DNA from: Ananas comosus
Taxonomy: Eukaryota; Streptophyta; Magnoliopsida; Poales; Bromeliaceae
Reading direction: 5' to 3'
Length of the DNA: 64,000 nt
NCBI RefSeq assembly: GCF_001540865.1
Contig: NC_033631.1
Span: 2,235,935-2,299,934 of the forward strand
Below the pieces are notes generated by a model. It searched no databases. It worked only from the letters and a program-made list of their open reading frames with translations, and was not told the DNA's origin. Below are positions 1 to 10,955 of the stretch, one piece after another. The number at the start of each line of letters is the position of its first letter. Position 1 is the first letter of the stretch. The translations under genes were made by a program, and so were the position numbers.

Positions 1-195
1 AATTTGATTTTAAAAGGGTATTTTGGTAATTTTAGGATAAATTTCAAAATTTTAAATAGTTGCGAGGGGTAAATAAACAAAGAGCCCTTAAAACTATTAA
101 AATTAGATAGAATCATGGATGAGTTTAGCGAAATTTTAATTTTATTTGGCAAAAATAACTCAATTTATATATATATATATATAAATTTCACAAGT

Positions 196-265
196 TAAGG
201 AGTGTAAATTAACGAGCTCATTTTAAAATGGCCTATAGTTGAGGGGGTCTCCATACATTTTTACC
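196..265. mobile_element. Right end of a MITE (family C)
   Basis: The stretch ends in GTTGAGGGGGTCTCCATACA followed by TTTTTACC. The same end occurs near 5,910-5,961 and, more diverged, near 51,855-51,912. The left part lies before the window or has decayed. Nothing else is recognised in the first 369 bases apart from a short TA run at 164-182. Confidence 0.5.
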
Positions 266-368
266 TTTTTGTTTTTTTCTCATAAGTATCCCTCTAAATT
301 TAAAATATCACATAAGTTCCCCCACAAACTTTAAATTTCTCAGAGCTTGATGAGCATTATTATTATTA

Positions 369-729
369 GGGTAAATTTCAAATACCACCCCGTGGTTTCG
401 CACTTTCTCACTTTAGTACCCTGTGATTTAAAGTGTATCAAGTTATTGTCATGTGGTTTCATTTTTTTCTTTTTGTCGGCTTTTCCGTTAATATTTCATT
501 AAATTATATACAAAAAATTTCAGATACCCCACCTAGTTTTATCAAATTTTTTATTTTAGTACCTTTTAGTTTTAATTTTGTCATTGATTTGATGAAAAAA
601 AATTAGCGGAAGGGATAATAAAAAGAGAAAAATAAAACCACGGGGCACTAAATTGATATATTTTAAACCACAGAGTACTAAAATAAAAAAAAGTGCGAAA
701 CAACAGGGATGATATTTGATGTTTTTCCT
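369..729. mobile_element. MITE, family F, copy 1
   Basis: The left end GGGTAAATTTCAAATACCAC and the right end (reverse complement GGAAAAACATCAAATATCAT) form an imperfect inverted repeat about 70 bp long. The arms share the phrases for 'cacttt-agtaccctgtg-atttaaa'. Related copies lie at 16,266-16,580 and 19,690-20,000, with a more decayed one at 52,660-53,420. There is no coding capacity. Confidence 0.65.
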
Positions 730-1356
730 TATTATTACTGATCATGATAAAGGGCAAATGGTCATTTTATTAAACATGATCACGAATTTTTGACTAGTCC
801 AAGGAAATATTTACCGGTTTTTAAAATATAACATATTTCTAAAATTTAGAAGCGGTAAAATGCAATATCCCCACTTTAGTGGGACATATACGCAATTACT
901 CCTCCTAATTTTCTTTTTGTTTTTAATATGCCAAACTGAACATACACAATTTTTTTATTTTATTTTATTTTTTTTAGGAGGAAAAGACGAGATCGCGGAG
1001 GAAGAGAAATTTTTCTTTTATTTACGGCCGCTATTCCGCCCGCCAAAAGTCCCGCCGTCGTCGTCGACGACAGCTGCAGAAGCTCCGTAAAGTCCGGCGC
1101 GTTTCGAAAAACCGCTTTTCGGTGCAGAAATAGCTTTTCAGAACTGCTTCGTATTTTAAATGAGTTGAATAAGTATATAAATATATAAAATAAAGAAATG
1201 TTTTTATTTTCTGTGTGGAAATAATAATTGTGTAAGAAGATGTGATGTTTTTAATTTACAAAATGAGAAAAAAAAAATTAATTATTTGTATTATTTGGGC
1301 CGATTTGCAAATATTCACTTGTTTTCGGATCTTTCTGCAAATATGAAAGCTCCGAG
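730..1356. other. Gene-free AT-rich stretch
   Basis: AT-rich sequence with one GC-richer patch at 980-1,140. A 76-codon ORF crosses it (860-1,090) but reads through polyT and poly-purine tracts, so it does not look like a gene. The patch resembles the small 'agcttttc/agaagc' inverted-repeat remnants also seen near 59,270-59,410. Confidence 0.4.
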
Positions 1357-1703
1357 GCCTAATATTCATTTTTTTTCCCCTTTTTTCCTAATTTTTGAAA
1401 TCTAATTTTTGTCCCGTTAAAATTTCAGAAATTATTTCAGGGGCTAACGGTGTTAATGGAAATGACTAAATGGCTTTTATTTGTTCCATAAGAAAAAAAT
1501 AATTTTTAATATATTTTTGTATTTTTAAAAATTATTTTCGGTATAAATTATAAGAAATGAACAGAATAGTAACGCAACCCTAACTGACGGGGACTAAATG
1601 CCTAAACTTATAATTTTGAGGGGGTAAGATGTCGGTTTCTGAAAGTGAAAGAGAAAACGTAAAAAATTTTGTATTTATAGAAATTCTTTTTTATATTTTA
1701 GCG
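1357..1703 (+). mobile_element. MITE, family A, degenerate copy 1
   Basis: The interior matches the other family A copies: a polyT left part, 'ggggcta', then 'cataagaaaaaa-taattttt', 'ataaattataagaaatgaac' and a right end like TTTATAG...TTTTAGC. Both termini have drifted from the consensus GGCTAAATTATAGAAAAC. Six other copies lie in the window. Confidence 0.55.
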
Positions 1704-1819
1704 GAAAATAAAGGCATTGTTTGGTACGATATATTATTATTTTTTTTCTGTTTTTTCAATACAAATATTATTGTGAATAGATATGTGGATAGGATAGCTG
1801 TTGGAGAATAACGGTTATT

Positions 1820-2516
1820 TTTGTAAAAATCCGAAACCCGTACCCGAATAAAAAATCAAAATATCGACAATCGAAAACGATTTTTGAGCTCGATCGGGCA
1901 TAAAAATTTAAGCCCGAAACAAAATAAACCAAACATAACTATTTAATATACTAAATTTTAAATCAATTATTAATATATATATATATATATTGATTATCAG
2001 AATAAACATATAAAAGATTATATTAAATACGTATACACATATAAAATAGGTTTTTATACCTGTTTGGGTTTTATTCCGATGCGGGTTTGGATTTAGAGCG
2101 GACTTTTAAAAACCCGAAGCCGAACCCGACTCCAAATCTGAAACCCGAACCCGACGGATTTTTGAAATCCATATCCAAACTCGAACCCGACCAAAAATCT
2201 GAAACCCGAACCCAAAATAATTATTTATCTTTTCAATATTTCAAAATATATTACATTAAATCTAAAGTTTTAAAATACAAATTCAAATATAACATTAAAT
2301 TTTTATATACACATTATATATAATGTAAAATAAATTCGGATTCGGGTTGGGTTCGGGTTAGATACAGTCAAAATTCATATCCGAATTCGTATCTATCGGG
2401 TTTTTATTTTTGATATCTATATCCCAAACCATATCCGTTTAGCATTGAGTAAATCTACTCTGTTCGGATTCGGGTTCGGATAAAATTTCGGGTATCCATA
2501 CCAATTGACATTCCTA
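1820..2516. mobile_element. Decayed foldback element rich in CCGAACCCGA repeats
   Basis: CCGAACCCGA-type repeats point one way at 1,840-2,215 and the reverse complement TCGGGTTCGGG points back at 2,335-2,495, so the two halves can pair. The right end AATTGACATTCCTA resembles the hAT-type terminus TAGGNNTGTCAAT. No clean target duplication is visible. A second small fragment of the same type follows at 2,521-2,600. Confidence 0.45.
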
Positions 2517-2589
2517 ACAGAGAAAAACCATAACCGAACCCACATCTACTAGGTTTTTATCTTTTTATATCCAAAGCCAAAATCATACC

Positions 2590-4019
2590 CGTTTAGGAAC
2601 TGTTTGGTTTCACGTAAAGCTGTGAAAAATAATTTTTGATGGAAAATTTTTTTTTTAAGGAACATAAATTTTACGCTCTTTAGTATTTAGTTTGTAGGAA
2701 AAAAAAATTAATTTTTTTATTAGTGTTGTTTGATTCAAAGGAAAATAAAAAAGAGATAATGTATAGAAAAGAAGGAAAATAAAAAAAAAGATAATGTATA
2801 GAAAACTTTATTATATTTATTTTTTCCTAGTTTATATATTATATATTATTAATATATAATAATTATCATACTACAAGTATTATTATTATAGTTTATATTT
2901 ATAAATAAAATATATTATATAATAAGTATGTAATATAATATATAATATTATATATTTAATAGTATAAAATAATACTACATCTTTTATAAATAAGCACTTA
3001 ATATGTAAAATGTATACAATTTTAGATTCGGAGAATTGATAATATATCCCTATAAAATTGGGATATTGATTATTTACCCCTTCAAAACTTTGATGTATCA
3101 AATTGTGATATATAATTTATACACATAACAAAAAAAAAAATTGTAAATAATTAATTAACTAAAAATAAATCAGGTTGGAAAAATAGAATAGCATAAAAAG
3201 CACCTATCAAATCGCCAATTGTTTAAATTCAAGTAAGAGATTCAAATTAGATTTAAGTTTTGTGTTTAATTTGTAAGTTTATATCTAAATCCAAAGTTTA
3301 ATATAAATTTTTAAATCGATTTAAATTTGTAAATTTTTTATGTGCATTAAAACATAAAAAATTGTACGTTATAGACTCTGTATAATTTGAAAAATAGACT
3401 CTGTTACCAATAAATATTTAAATTCAAAATGTAGGTTCAAAGTTCATTTTAACTTAAAATCAAATTTAGATTTTATTTAGTTTTTGAAAAATTGTAAGTT
3501 TAAACCGCACGTGCATTATAACTAGTATATATAAAATATATACTTTAGTTTTTTCGATTTGATTTAATATTTTTAATATTTTTAGCTCAAAAATCAAACC
3601 GAAATTTTTCGGTTCGAAAATTTTTTGAACCAAAACCAAACCCATTTACGACCCAAACCGAACTGATAATAAAAATTTAGGAAAATTGTTGGTTTTGTTT
3701 GGTTTAGTGTATTTTTGGGTAATAATAAAAATAAAAATAAAAATAAAAATAATAATAATAATAATAATAATAATTATAAAAATAATAATTATAAAATTAC
3801 AAGAATGCCCCTGAAAACAACCCAACTCTCCCCTCCACATTCTCTGGTTTGTTGTTTACTCTCTCAAATCACCCCCTTCATTTATCCCCCACATCTCCTT
3901 TTTTTTATTTTTTTTTTTAGTGTATATTTTTCTAAATTTTAAGAAAATTACATGAATAATTTTTATTCAATTTTTTGGGTTTTTTCTTTTTTTTTTTTAA
4001 AAAAGTGATTTATTGTTGA
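2590..4019. other. AT-rich intergenic sequence with microsatellites and repeat scraps
   Basis: It contains a MITE-like start (AACTGTTTGGTTTCACG) near 2,599 without a matching end, very AT-rich sequence to 3,540, a short inverted-repeat scrap of the CGGTTTGGTTTGG type at 3,545-3,715, and an (AAAAAT)n/(AAT)n microsatellite at about 3,718-3,795. ORFs across the microsatellite encode only Asn/Lys or Ile runs and are rejected. Confidence 0.4.
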
Positions 4020-5560
4020 GTTTTGTAGAGGAATTGATCAGCTCAGCGATCGGGCTCCAATTTGTCGCTTTTGCTTTTCGGTCATTCTCGACAGGTAAAT
4101 AAATAAATTTTTTAGTTTTTGGTATTGCTTTAGCTTTTAGATTTATTAATTTTCCATTTTTTGCTATAGGATTAAATGTTGTTGTTATGAAACAAACTAA
4201 TTATATATATAAACTTTTAAGGTGATTTTTAGGAAAATTTCGCGCATTATTATATTTAGGTTAAGATTTTATATATAGTATTCGATACGAAAATCGGACG
4301 TTATAAGAACGAGCAAAATGATCGAAACCGTACCGAAATAGGGTTTAGAACGAACGGAAGTGGACCAAGTTCTGATACGCTGTGAAACCATTGATTACGC
4401 TAAGAGCGTGTTTTGTTCGGGATTAGAATGGGAATGGAAAATAGAATTGAATTGTGTTGGAATGAAAAATAAGATGATGAATCATCCAAAAATATTTGGT
4501 TTATTATTCGGAATGGGAATCGGAATGGACAATTCAGACATTTTTAGGGTTTTGAGAAAGTGAGTAGTTTATTGCGGAATGAGCGAATCCAGAATTCAAA
4601 ACTAGATTGAGTCGTTCTCATTCCAGAGTGGAATGAAAATCGGAATTCAATTCCTGTTAAACAATCAGTAAATCTCATTTCGATTCTATAGTCTAAACTA
4701 GGTGAACCAAATCCCTAGCTCTCATGTCTGGGCTCGAAATCATTTAATAGACTGAAAACGAGGATAAGTATTAGATATGAGATTCGACCTCTCGTGTCAG
4801 GACCTCCTACTCTGGTACCAGCTTCGATCATACGTTGATGATTATTCGCATTTTAGTATGTCAATTTTAGCGTTGAGAAGCCTCACTGAAAAGCTTCTAA
4901 TCCGTTGTCGTACGTCAATTTACCTCTATCCAAGAGTTGTAATCCTCCCCTCTAGGGCTTAGAAAACTTATTTTGGATTTTAGTACTAAAATAAAACATC
5001 CAATGAATCTTCAGATGCAGGCAAAAGTAACACGTGACAGCACATTAGGGGCTTTCCAGTGCGCCTCGTTCGGAAGCTCCTCACTGAAGTTTTAGACGAA
5101 CTTTTTTATTCTTTCCACAATTGGTTAGCTTAGAATATATCCTGATCGTGTACGAGGCAGTAAAATGAAAAAGTTTTGCACATCAAATGTTTATTTTCAA
5201 AAAAAAAAGAGAGAAATAAAACAATACCAAATGAGGGCTAAATTTGCGATGGCGAGTTCGTTTGATATTAGGGTTTGTGAATCCGAGTTACGCTTCTTTT
5301 CTCAATGATATTATTTGGCTCTGCTGTCGTGTGTAGTGTTTTTCATGGAATTGCAGTCTGAGTAGAACTTTTAGAAGAAGCACTTTTTAAAAATGCGTGA
5401 CAGCATTTCCGGAGTTCAATTATATTGTCAAGAATCTCAAACTTTTAATTTCGACATTTCAAACCCGAAACTCTTAAAAGCTGTTTCACTTTGGTCATTA
5501 TTCTTACTTATTATTTACAGAAAAAGTCATTGTCTATACCTTTTAGCGAAAAAAAAGTCC
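4020..5560. other. Gene-poor stretch, possible remnant of a transcription unit
   Basis: A pyrimidine-rich leader-like sequence (3,800-3,940) and a GC-balanced block at 4,025-4,095 end in CGACAG followed by GTAAAT, which reads like a non-coding first exon and splice donor. No coding exon follows. A MITE-like inverted repeat (GAGCGTGTTTTGTTCGG ... CCTGTTAAACAATC) lies at about 4,404-4,668. The remainder has no feature I can name. Confidence 0.25.
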
Positions 5561-5961
5561 GAAAGTTTAGGGTCTCGAATGTTAGATTTAAAAAGTTTGA
5601 GGGCCAAAATAAAATTTTTTGAAAGAGTTTTGGGATTTGTTGTGAAATTTACCTTTTTTTTGTTGCTTGTGCTTTTATACTTAGTTACATTAAAAATTTT
5701 ATCAAAGTTAATGATTGTATTAGTTATCAATTGTTAATTCCTCTGCTTTTATCGGCTTAACCGTGATTAAATTTATTAAATTTGGTAAAATTACCAATTA
5801 ATTCGAGAGAATCTCCAATTCTTTTTTTTTTTGGACTAAAATCACCTAATTCTAAAAGAAATTAGAAGATGAGAGGATCGCAATCAAAAATGAAAATAAA
5901 GGTGAGGGGTCTAGTTTAAAACGGCCTTTAGTTGAGGGGGTCTCCACACATTTTTACCTCT
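5561..5961. mobile_element. MITE, family C, copy 2 (right part)
   Basis: It matches 47,140-47,365 in the block running from 'atcaaagttaatgatt' through 'actaaaatcacctaatt', and ends in GTTGAGGGGGTCTCCACACA followed by TTTTTACC. The left end cannot be placed. It is the outermost of three MITE pieces lined up in front of the DUF247 gene. Confidence 0.5.
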
Positions 5962-6029
5962 CACAACGCCTCAATAAAACCACATCCCATTACCAATTTT
6001 TTTCATATAAAAGTTTTTTTTTTCTTTTT

Positions 6030-6339
6030 GGGTAAATTTCAATTTGCCCCATGTAATTTAGACCGCTTTCAGCTTGCCTCCTTATGAATAAAAAAAATTA
6101 CAATTAACTACCCTATAGTTTAGCTCATTTTCACTTTATCACTCTGCGGCTCAAAAAATTACATTTAACTCCCCTATGGTTATTAGAAAATTTCACTTTG
6201 CTACCTTATTTGGTAGTAAACTTTTTCTTTTGCTAAAAATATAGGTCAAATCACAAGGGACTTAAGTGCAATTCTTTCCAACTAGAGGGTGGCAAAGAGA
6301 AAATCAGCTAAACTAAGGGGAATCAATTCAAATTTACTC
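6030..6339. mobile_element. MITE, family D, copy 1 (uninterrupted)
   Basis: The ends GGGTAAATTTCAATTTGCCC and (reverse complement) GAGTAAATTTGAATTGATTC form an inverted repeat. Inside are alternating 'ctatggtt', 'tcattttcacttt' and 'atttaactcccc' phrases. The second copy at 51,117-51,583 carries a SINE, so this copy serves as its empty site. Confidence 0.65.
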
Positions 6340-6346
6340 TTTTTTA

Positions 6347-6643
6347 GGAATAATATCTAATATATCCTTCAGAACTTTAATGTTATCTTCTTTACTCCTG
6401 GATGATCAAAATATTCTTATTGATTTTAAAAAATTTTCTCCCTTATTACTATCCAAAATTTTTAAATTTATTTTAAAATTACCAAACTATCCTCTAAAAA
6501 TCTAATCTCATTAGTAGACTCCGGAAAAAAAAAAGGGAATTATATGAAGGAATTTTTTTTTTAAAATCAACATAGAAATTTTGGTCCTCTAAGGATAAAT
6601 AAGATATTTTTAAAGTTTTGAAGGGTGTATTAGATATTATCCT
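6347..6643. mobile_element. MITE, family J, in the DUF247 promoter
   Basis: The inverted ends are GGAATAATATCTAATATATC and (reverse complement) GGATAATATCTAATACACCC. Related sequence occurs at about 12,445-12,780 and 28,290-28,620. It ends only about 150 bp before the DUF247 start codon, so it lies in the core promoter or 5' leader region of that gene. Confidence 0.6.
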
Positions 6644-6789
6644 TTTCTATGTTTAATACAGTAGATTAGAGTAAGAGATCCTGAGTCCGAGTCCCATGCA
6701 AATTGCAGGGCGTACGTTTTGACAAGAAAAAATGGCCTGATTGAAATAGAAATTGAAGTTCGGTGCTTTGATCGGAGCCGAGTCCGGCG

Positions 6790-8313
6790 ATGGCCGACGG
6801 CGAGAGTGTGAGAGACGACTACGTGGACATCGACGAGGTGGAGGCGTCGATGACGCGGGAACTGAAGTATTACTGGTCGCTGGGCGAGATCCTGTGCAGC
6901 GGAAGCGAATTCTGCCTCATCTACAAAGTCCCGGAGCACATCCGGGAGGCCGACCGAAGCGCCTACGAGCCGATCATCCTGTCCGTCGGCCCCTACCACC
7001 GCAGGACTCCGTCCCTGCAGGCCGCCGACAAGGAGAAGTGGAACTGTCTGGACTACATCCTGAAGCTGAACCGCGGAAGGCGGCTGCTGGACTACCTGCA
7101 GGCAGTTAAAGAAGTCGAGCAGCAGGCTCGGAACTGCTACTCTGAGGAGGTCAGGATGGGCAGGCAGCAGTTCCTGCAGATGCTGCTGCTCGACGGCTGC
7201 TTCGTGCTCGTCTCCCTGCATGGGACGACCGGCATCGCACCGCCCGCTCCGCAGCAGCAGCAGCAGCAGGGCGGCGAATTCGCCGCCGACGAGAACGAGC
7301 AGACCGGGCAGTGGTACACGAACTATGTCATGCATGACCTGCTCCTGCTGGAGAACCAAATCCCCTTCTTTGTCGTCCGGCGGATCTACGACGTGCTCGC
7401 GGGGAAGGACGCGGGAGCGGCGGCGCCTGCGGAGGGGATCGTCGGATACATCGAAGACGTGCTGAGCTACTACCCGAGGGCGATTCGCAGGCCCGATCGG
7501 CCGACGGAGTTCCACCATTTGCTGCACTTGTGTCACATGTATTTCCGGCCGAGCCCGAGGCCGGAGCACGACGAATGCGACCGCGGCAGCTCCGCGTACT
7601 TCCGCCGGTTTCTGAGTTTCGGCCGCAGATACTTCCGGCTCTGCCGTCGGGACGACGGGAGCGGCGAAAAGTCGGACTGCGATGGCCAGCAGATGGACTT
7701 GTTGCAGGCCAGCCAGCAGCGGTGGCGGCGGGCAGCGCAGTACTACGAGGCGGGGGTCGAATTCAGGCGGAAGGAGTTCGACGCGGCGGAACCGCACTCA
7801 CTGCTGGACGTCGAGTTCCGCGACGGCGTCGTGGAGGTGCCCTGCCTGCCGATCGACGAGAACACGGGGTCGCTGTTCCGGAACTTCGTCGCGCTGGAGC
7901 AGACGTGCCCGCGGTTCGGGAACGACTTCACGACGTACGTGATCTTCATGTCGCAGCTGATCAGCACGCCCGAGGACGTCGCGCTGCTCGCGCAGCGCGG
8001 CGTCGTCGTGCACCAGCTGCGCAGCGACAAGGAGGTGTCGACGCTCTTCACGAAGCTCAGCAGGGACGTCGTCTTCGACTTCAACCGCGAGCACTACCTG
8101 AAGCGGATACACCGCGCGGTGGAGGCGCATTACGCGAGCCGCCTCAACCGGTGGATGTCGTGGCTGCGGCAGAACCACTTCAGCAATCCGTGGTTAGGAT
8201 TGGCGGCGTTGGCGGCGACTGTCGTGCTTTTCTGCACCGCGGTGCAGACGCTGACGGCAGTCTTCTCGTACGTAAATCCGCCGACGGACAATTCCTCCGA
8301 ACCGGCAAGCTGA
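6790..8313 (+). CDS. DUF247 domain protein (UPF0481 family), single exon
   Basis: This 507-codon ORF covers a full-length DUF247 protein (Pfam PF03140). Seen in order: the N-terminal block with IYKVPEHIR near residue 45 and SVGPYHRR near 65-75; LLLDGCFVLVSL near 135-145; DLLLLENQIPFFVV near 180-195; an acidic, Ser-rich spacer; SLLDVEF and LFRNFVALEQ near 335-365; LISTPEDVALL near 385-400; and the C-terminal NHFSNPW (about 462-468) followed by one hydrophobic segment (about 469-494) and YVNPP. This is the usual plan of a membrane-anchored plant DUF247 protein. The start at 6,790 gives the family N-terminus. Upstream in-frame starts would read into a MITE. A (CAG)n tract at 7,249-7,269 encodes six Gln in the variable region. 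GC content is high against an AT-rich background. Biochemical function is not established for most members; some grass DUF247 proteins act in self-incompatibility. No frameshift or stop is seen, so the gene appears intact. Confidence 0.95.
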   Translation: MADGESVRDDYVDIDEVEASMTRELKYYWSLGEILCSGSEFCLIYKVPEHIREADRSAYEPIILSVGPYHRRTPSLQAADKEKWNCLDYILKLNRGRRLLDYLQAVKEVEQQARNCYSEEVRMGRQQFLQMLLLDGCFVLVSLHGTTGIAPPAPQQQQQQGGEFAADENEQTGQWYTNYVMHDLLLLENQIPFFVVRRIYDVLAGKDAGAAAPAEGIVGYIEDVLSYYPRAIRRPDRPTEFHHLLHLCHMYFRPSPRPEHDECDRGSSAYFRRFLSFGRRYFRLCRRDDGSGEKSDCDGQQMDLLQASQQRWRRAAQYYEAGVEFRRKEFDAAEPHSLLDVEFRDGVVEVPCLPIDENTGSLFRNFVALEQTCPRFGNDFTTYVIFMSQLISTPEDVALLAQRGVVVHQLRSDKEVSTLFTKLSRDVVFDFNREHYLKRIHRAVEAHYASRLNRWMSWLRQNHFSNPWLGLAALAATVVLFCTAVQTLTAVFSYVNPPTDNSSEPAS

Positions 8314-9061
8314 CAGCTCCAATCCCAAACTGGTACTGCTGCTGTTTCTTCTGACATTTCTGTAAACTGCAAATCAGAATCCTCTGTACTCACTTTCAGA
8401 ACTGAGTTAGTCATCTTGTTTCAGATTCCTTTCGTATAGTTTTGTATGCAGAATGTGACAGATTATGAAAACTGGGACAGCTTCAGTAGCTTCAAATTCG
8501 CAAATGCCGCAGCCGATCAATCGTATCGTGTCGTGTTGTATCGTATCGGATAATGTTTGGCCGGGATCGATTCCTCGAAATTATGATCGATTTGAATTCA
8601 ATCATTTTTTTTTTTTAAATTTCTGAGAGTTACTGGAATTGTGTTTGTTTGTTAATATTGGAACAACATAGAATGGAGAAAATAGAAATGGTAGAAAAAT
8701 TTTAAAATACAAAAAAAAAAAAAAAACATTGCCCTTGTATGTAATTGTAACAATATATGTATAAATCTATGATACAATATAGTAAAATATAGGTTACCAA
8801 GTTGTATAAATGTAATAATATATTATAGTCCATCAAATTTAATAGTTTAAATTACTTTCTAGCAAAAAAGAAAAAAGACTAATTAACTATTATTAGCCAA
8901 TTGATTCATGAAATTTAAACAAAAAAAAAACACTTGAAAACTGAAATAAAAAAAATAATTTTAAGAATTGCATATGGTAACAAACATTTTCATCAAATCG
9001 AATTCCCTAACTTAAGATAATCAATTGATGTAATGACACAGCCCAATAGCACTAATAACCA
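8314..9061. other. 3' flank of the DUF247 gene, no feature seen
   Basis: The first 170 bases keep a mixed composition compatible with a 3' UTR. No clear AATAAA signal stands out. From 8,600 onward the sequence is AT-rich with poly-A tracts (8,710-8,727) and nothing recognisable. Confidence 0.4.
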
Positions 9062-9830
9062 GTATTATAAAAACCAGATCAATTAGTGATCCAGAAATAT
9101 TATTGGATCAAGGATCGCCAATTCGATCAGTGGGTCAACAACTGGTTGAACCAGTAATATTAGCACGGCATCATAAATATTTAGTTATTATTTTTAGTTT
9201 TATTATATAAAAATTATACATAAATTTTTATTATAGCATCATACTTAATTATAAAATATTAATTTCTTGACTAAATTAAGTGGATGTGAGTTTTTAAATC
9301 TATTTTTCGTAAGACTAACATATGCTAATAGAAAATAAAATCAGATAATGTGACGCCCCAACTTCCCAGGGGGTCACCCATCCTAGGACTACTCCCGTCC
9401 CAGNATTACGTCGTCTGCAGCCAACATAATTTCTCAGGCCAAAACAGGAACTCCTTCAATCACTCACCCCACTCTAGGAGGAGTTAGAACGGATAATCAT
9501 TGACTTTCGCAATAAAATTACGCCTCTCGCGTCTTACTTTCCTAAGGTTTGCCAACTTAGGTTCTCCTAGGTCCCAACGACCTATAGCAATGCTCTGATA
9601 GATAAGTTGATTTTAAGCTATTGAATTTTACCGCTTGATCAAAAAAATCCAACCGGTTTGATTAAAATCGGACCGATTCACTGGTTTGATAGTTAAAGCA
9701 CCGATTCCAATGGTTCAAAATGATTTTTTTTGACTTATTCAGTTTAAAGGGTTGAACCAAAAGTTGTGGTCATGGTCAGGTCAGTCGACTTGTTCGACCC
9801 GATTTTTAAATCATTGCTAATAACTCATTG
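9062..9830. mobile_element. Decayed element with ACCGGTT-type ends, split by a TRIM remnant
   Basis: The left part (AAAAACCAGATCAATTAGTG, then 'ggatcaaggatcgcc', 'gggtcaacaactggttgaacc') and the right part ('aatccaaccggtttgatt', 'ggttgaaccaaaagttg', 'cgacccgatttttaaatc') are inverted relatives of each other, as in common plant elements with AAAACCGGNNCAACCGG repeats. A related decayed copy lies at 22,470-22,890. The middle (9,349-9,600) is a separate insertion. Confidence 0.4.
9349..9600 (-). mobile_element. TRIM remnant with 5S rRNA-like segment (Cassandra-like)
   Basis: Read on the minus strand, the segment ends GAGTAGTCCTAGGATGGGTG then ACCCCTGGGAAG and GGGGCGTCACA. The block resembles the 3' third of plant 5S rRNA (AGTAGTACTAGGATGGGTGA, CCTCCTGGGAAG), the hallmark of Cassandra terminal-repeat retrotransposons. 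A primer-site-like TATCAGAGC, complementary to Met-tRNA, lies at the other end (9,592-9,600). Only an internal piece and one LTR end remain. One N falls at 9,404. Other plant LTRs borrow the same 5S segment, so the family name is tentative. Confidence 0.5.
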
Positions 9831-10528
9831 GCCCCTAAACTACCGATTCAAAATACTTAAACCTAATATTTATTACTAGAGCCCTTAGTCATTATATTCT
9901 CATATACAACTATTTTTCTATCTGATGTAAAATTATTAGGGCGTAACACGAACTAAATTATATAGTACGGTATATTATAACAATTTGAGTACCTCTTCCT
10001 TAGAATTTAGCATTAGAAGTAGTATTTGATGATAGAATATTTTGTAATCTAATAATTAAGTTTAAGTAGACTTTTATGGAATTTTATAAACTAAAAAGAA
10101 ATGAAAGATTAGGTAGTAAATAGAAAATTTTTAAATTTTAAGTAATTATTTCGAAATGCATTAAAGTTCAAGCGCGATCTCTACATGTGTAGGGGTGAAA
10201 ACAGTCGGATACGATTTGAATAAAATCGTATTTACATCCACATTTAACATGCGAATATGAATTTTAATATGAATACTAAACAGATACTAAATTTTATAAT
10301 TATACTTGATTAAAATGAATTCAAATATAAATCGTATTTGGTTTCGGTCGAACTCGGTTTCGTATTTGATCGAAAAATATCCGAACCGTTTTTGCCCGTC
10401 TCGATGTTTTTTAATTTGGTTAATTTCATGAGTACTCTTTTATCTATCCCTAATTAAATAGATACCCCTAAAAATTTTAATTTTATGAAACAACTCCCTT
10501 TAAATTTGGCCGTTTTCCGTGTTTCGCG
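9831..10528. other. AT-rich sequence with a decayed hAT-like piece
   Basis: At about 10,193-10,410 the ends TAGGGGTGAAAACAGTCGGA and CCGTTTTTGCCCGTCTCGAT face each other in the manner of decayed hAT MITEs (TAGGGGTGAAAAC termini). No target duplication is preserved. The rest holds no recognised feature. Confidence 0.35.
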
Positions 10529-10605
10529 TTTAGGGTTTATGTTTTAGGGCTTTACGGTTTTAGAATTTTAGGGTTTTTAGGGTTTAGGGTTTTAGAGTTT
10601 TTTTA
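10529..10605. repeat. Degenerate telomere-like TTTAGGG tract
   Basis: Several TTTAGGG-like units separated by short spacers. The sister copy at 24,649-24,706 has the same tract, so it came with the duplicated segment and is not an independent telomeric scar. Such tracts are also common in ordinary plant leaders. Confidence 0.5.
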
Positions 10606-10955
10606 GAGTGCTCGCAAAATAATTTCATTAGTCATTTCATGTAGGGAAAATATTAAATAAAATTAGTTAAAAGGGGCAAATTATTATTTTTGAGTAAATT
10701 TTTTTATTTATCTGTATTAACTAGACGTTTTTAAACGAACGTCAGCAGAGGATGTTTATAATACAATTTATGGATTTTGAGGACCAACACTTATATTAAC
10801 AACTTTGAAGGGGGATTTGTGATATTTTTAAAGTTTTGAAGTGCATGTTTGAGTTTGCCCCTTTTTTACTTTGGGAATGAAATCACAAAAAAGCCATTAT
10901 TATTTTTCCTTATTTCAATTTGACCACTAACTCAAAACTTGATGAATACTTTTTT

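Noticed and set aside
6637..7797. 386-codon minus-strand ORF opposite the DUF247 gene
   Set aside because: A frame shadow produced by the GC-rich codons of the true gene; no family features.
7530..8354. 274-codon plus-strand ORF in another frame
   Set aside because: Shadow of the DUF247 gene, dominated by Arg/Ala/Gly.
9349..9410. Possible 5S rRNA gene
   Set aside because: Only the 3' third is similar and it is embedded in LTR-like sequence.
10529..10605. Interstitial telomere from chromosome fusion
   Set aside because: Units are few and degenerate and the tract is part of a segmental duplication.
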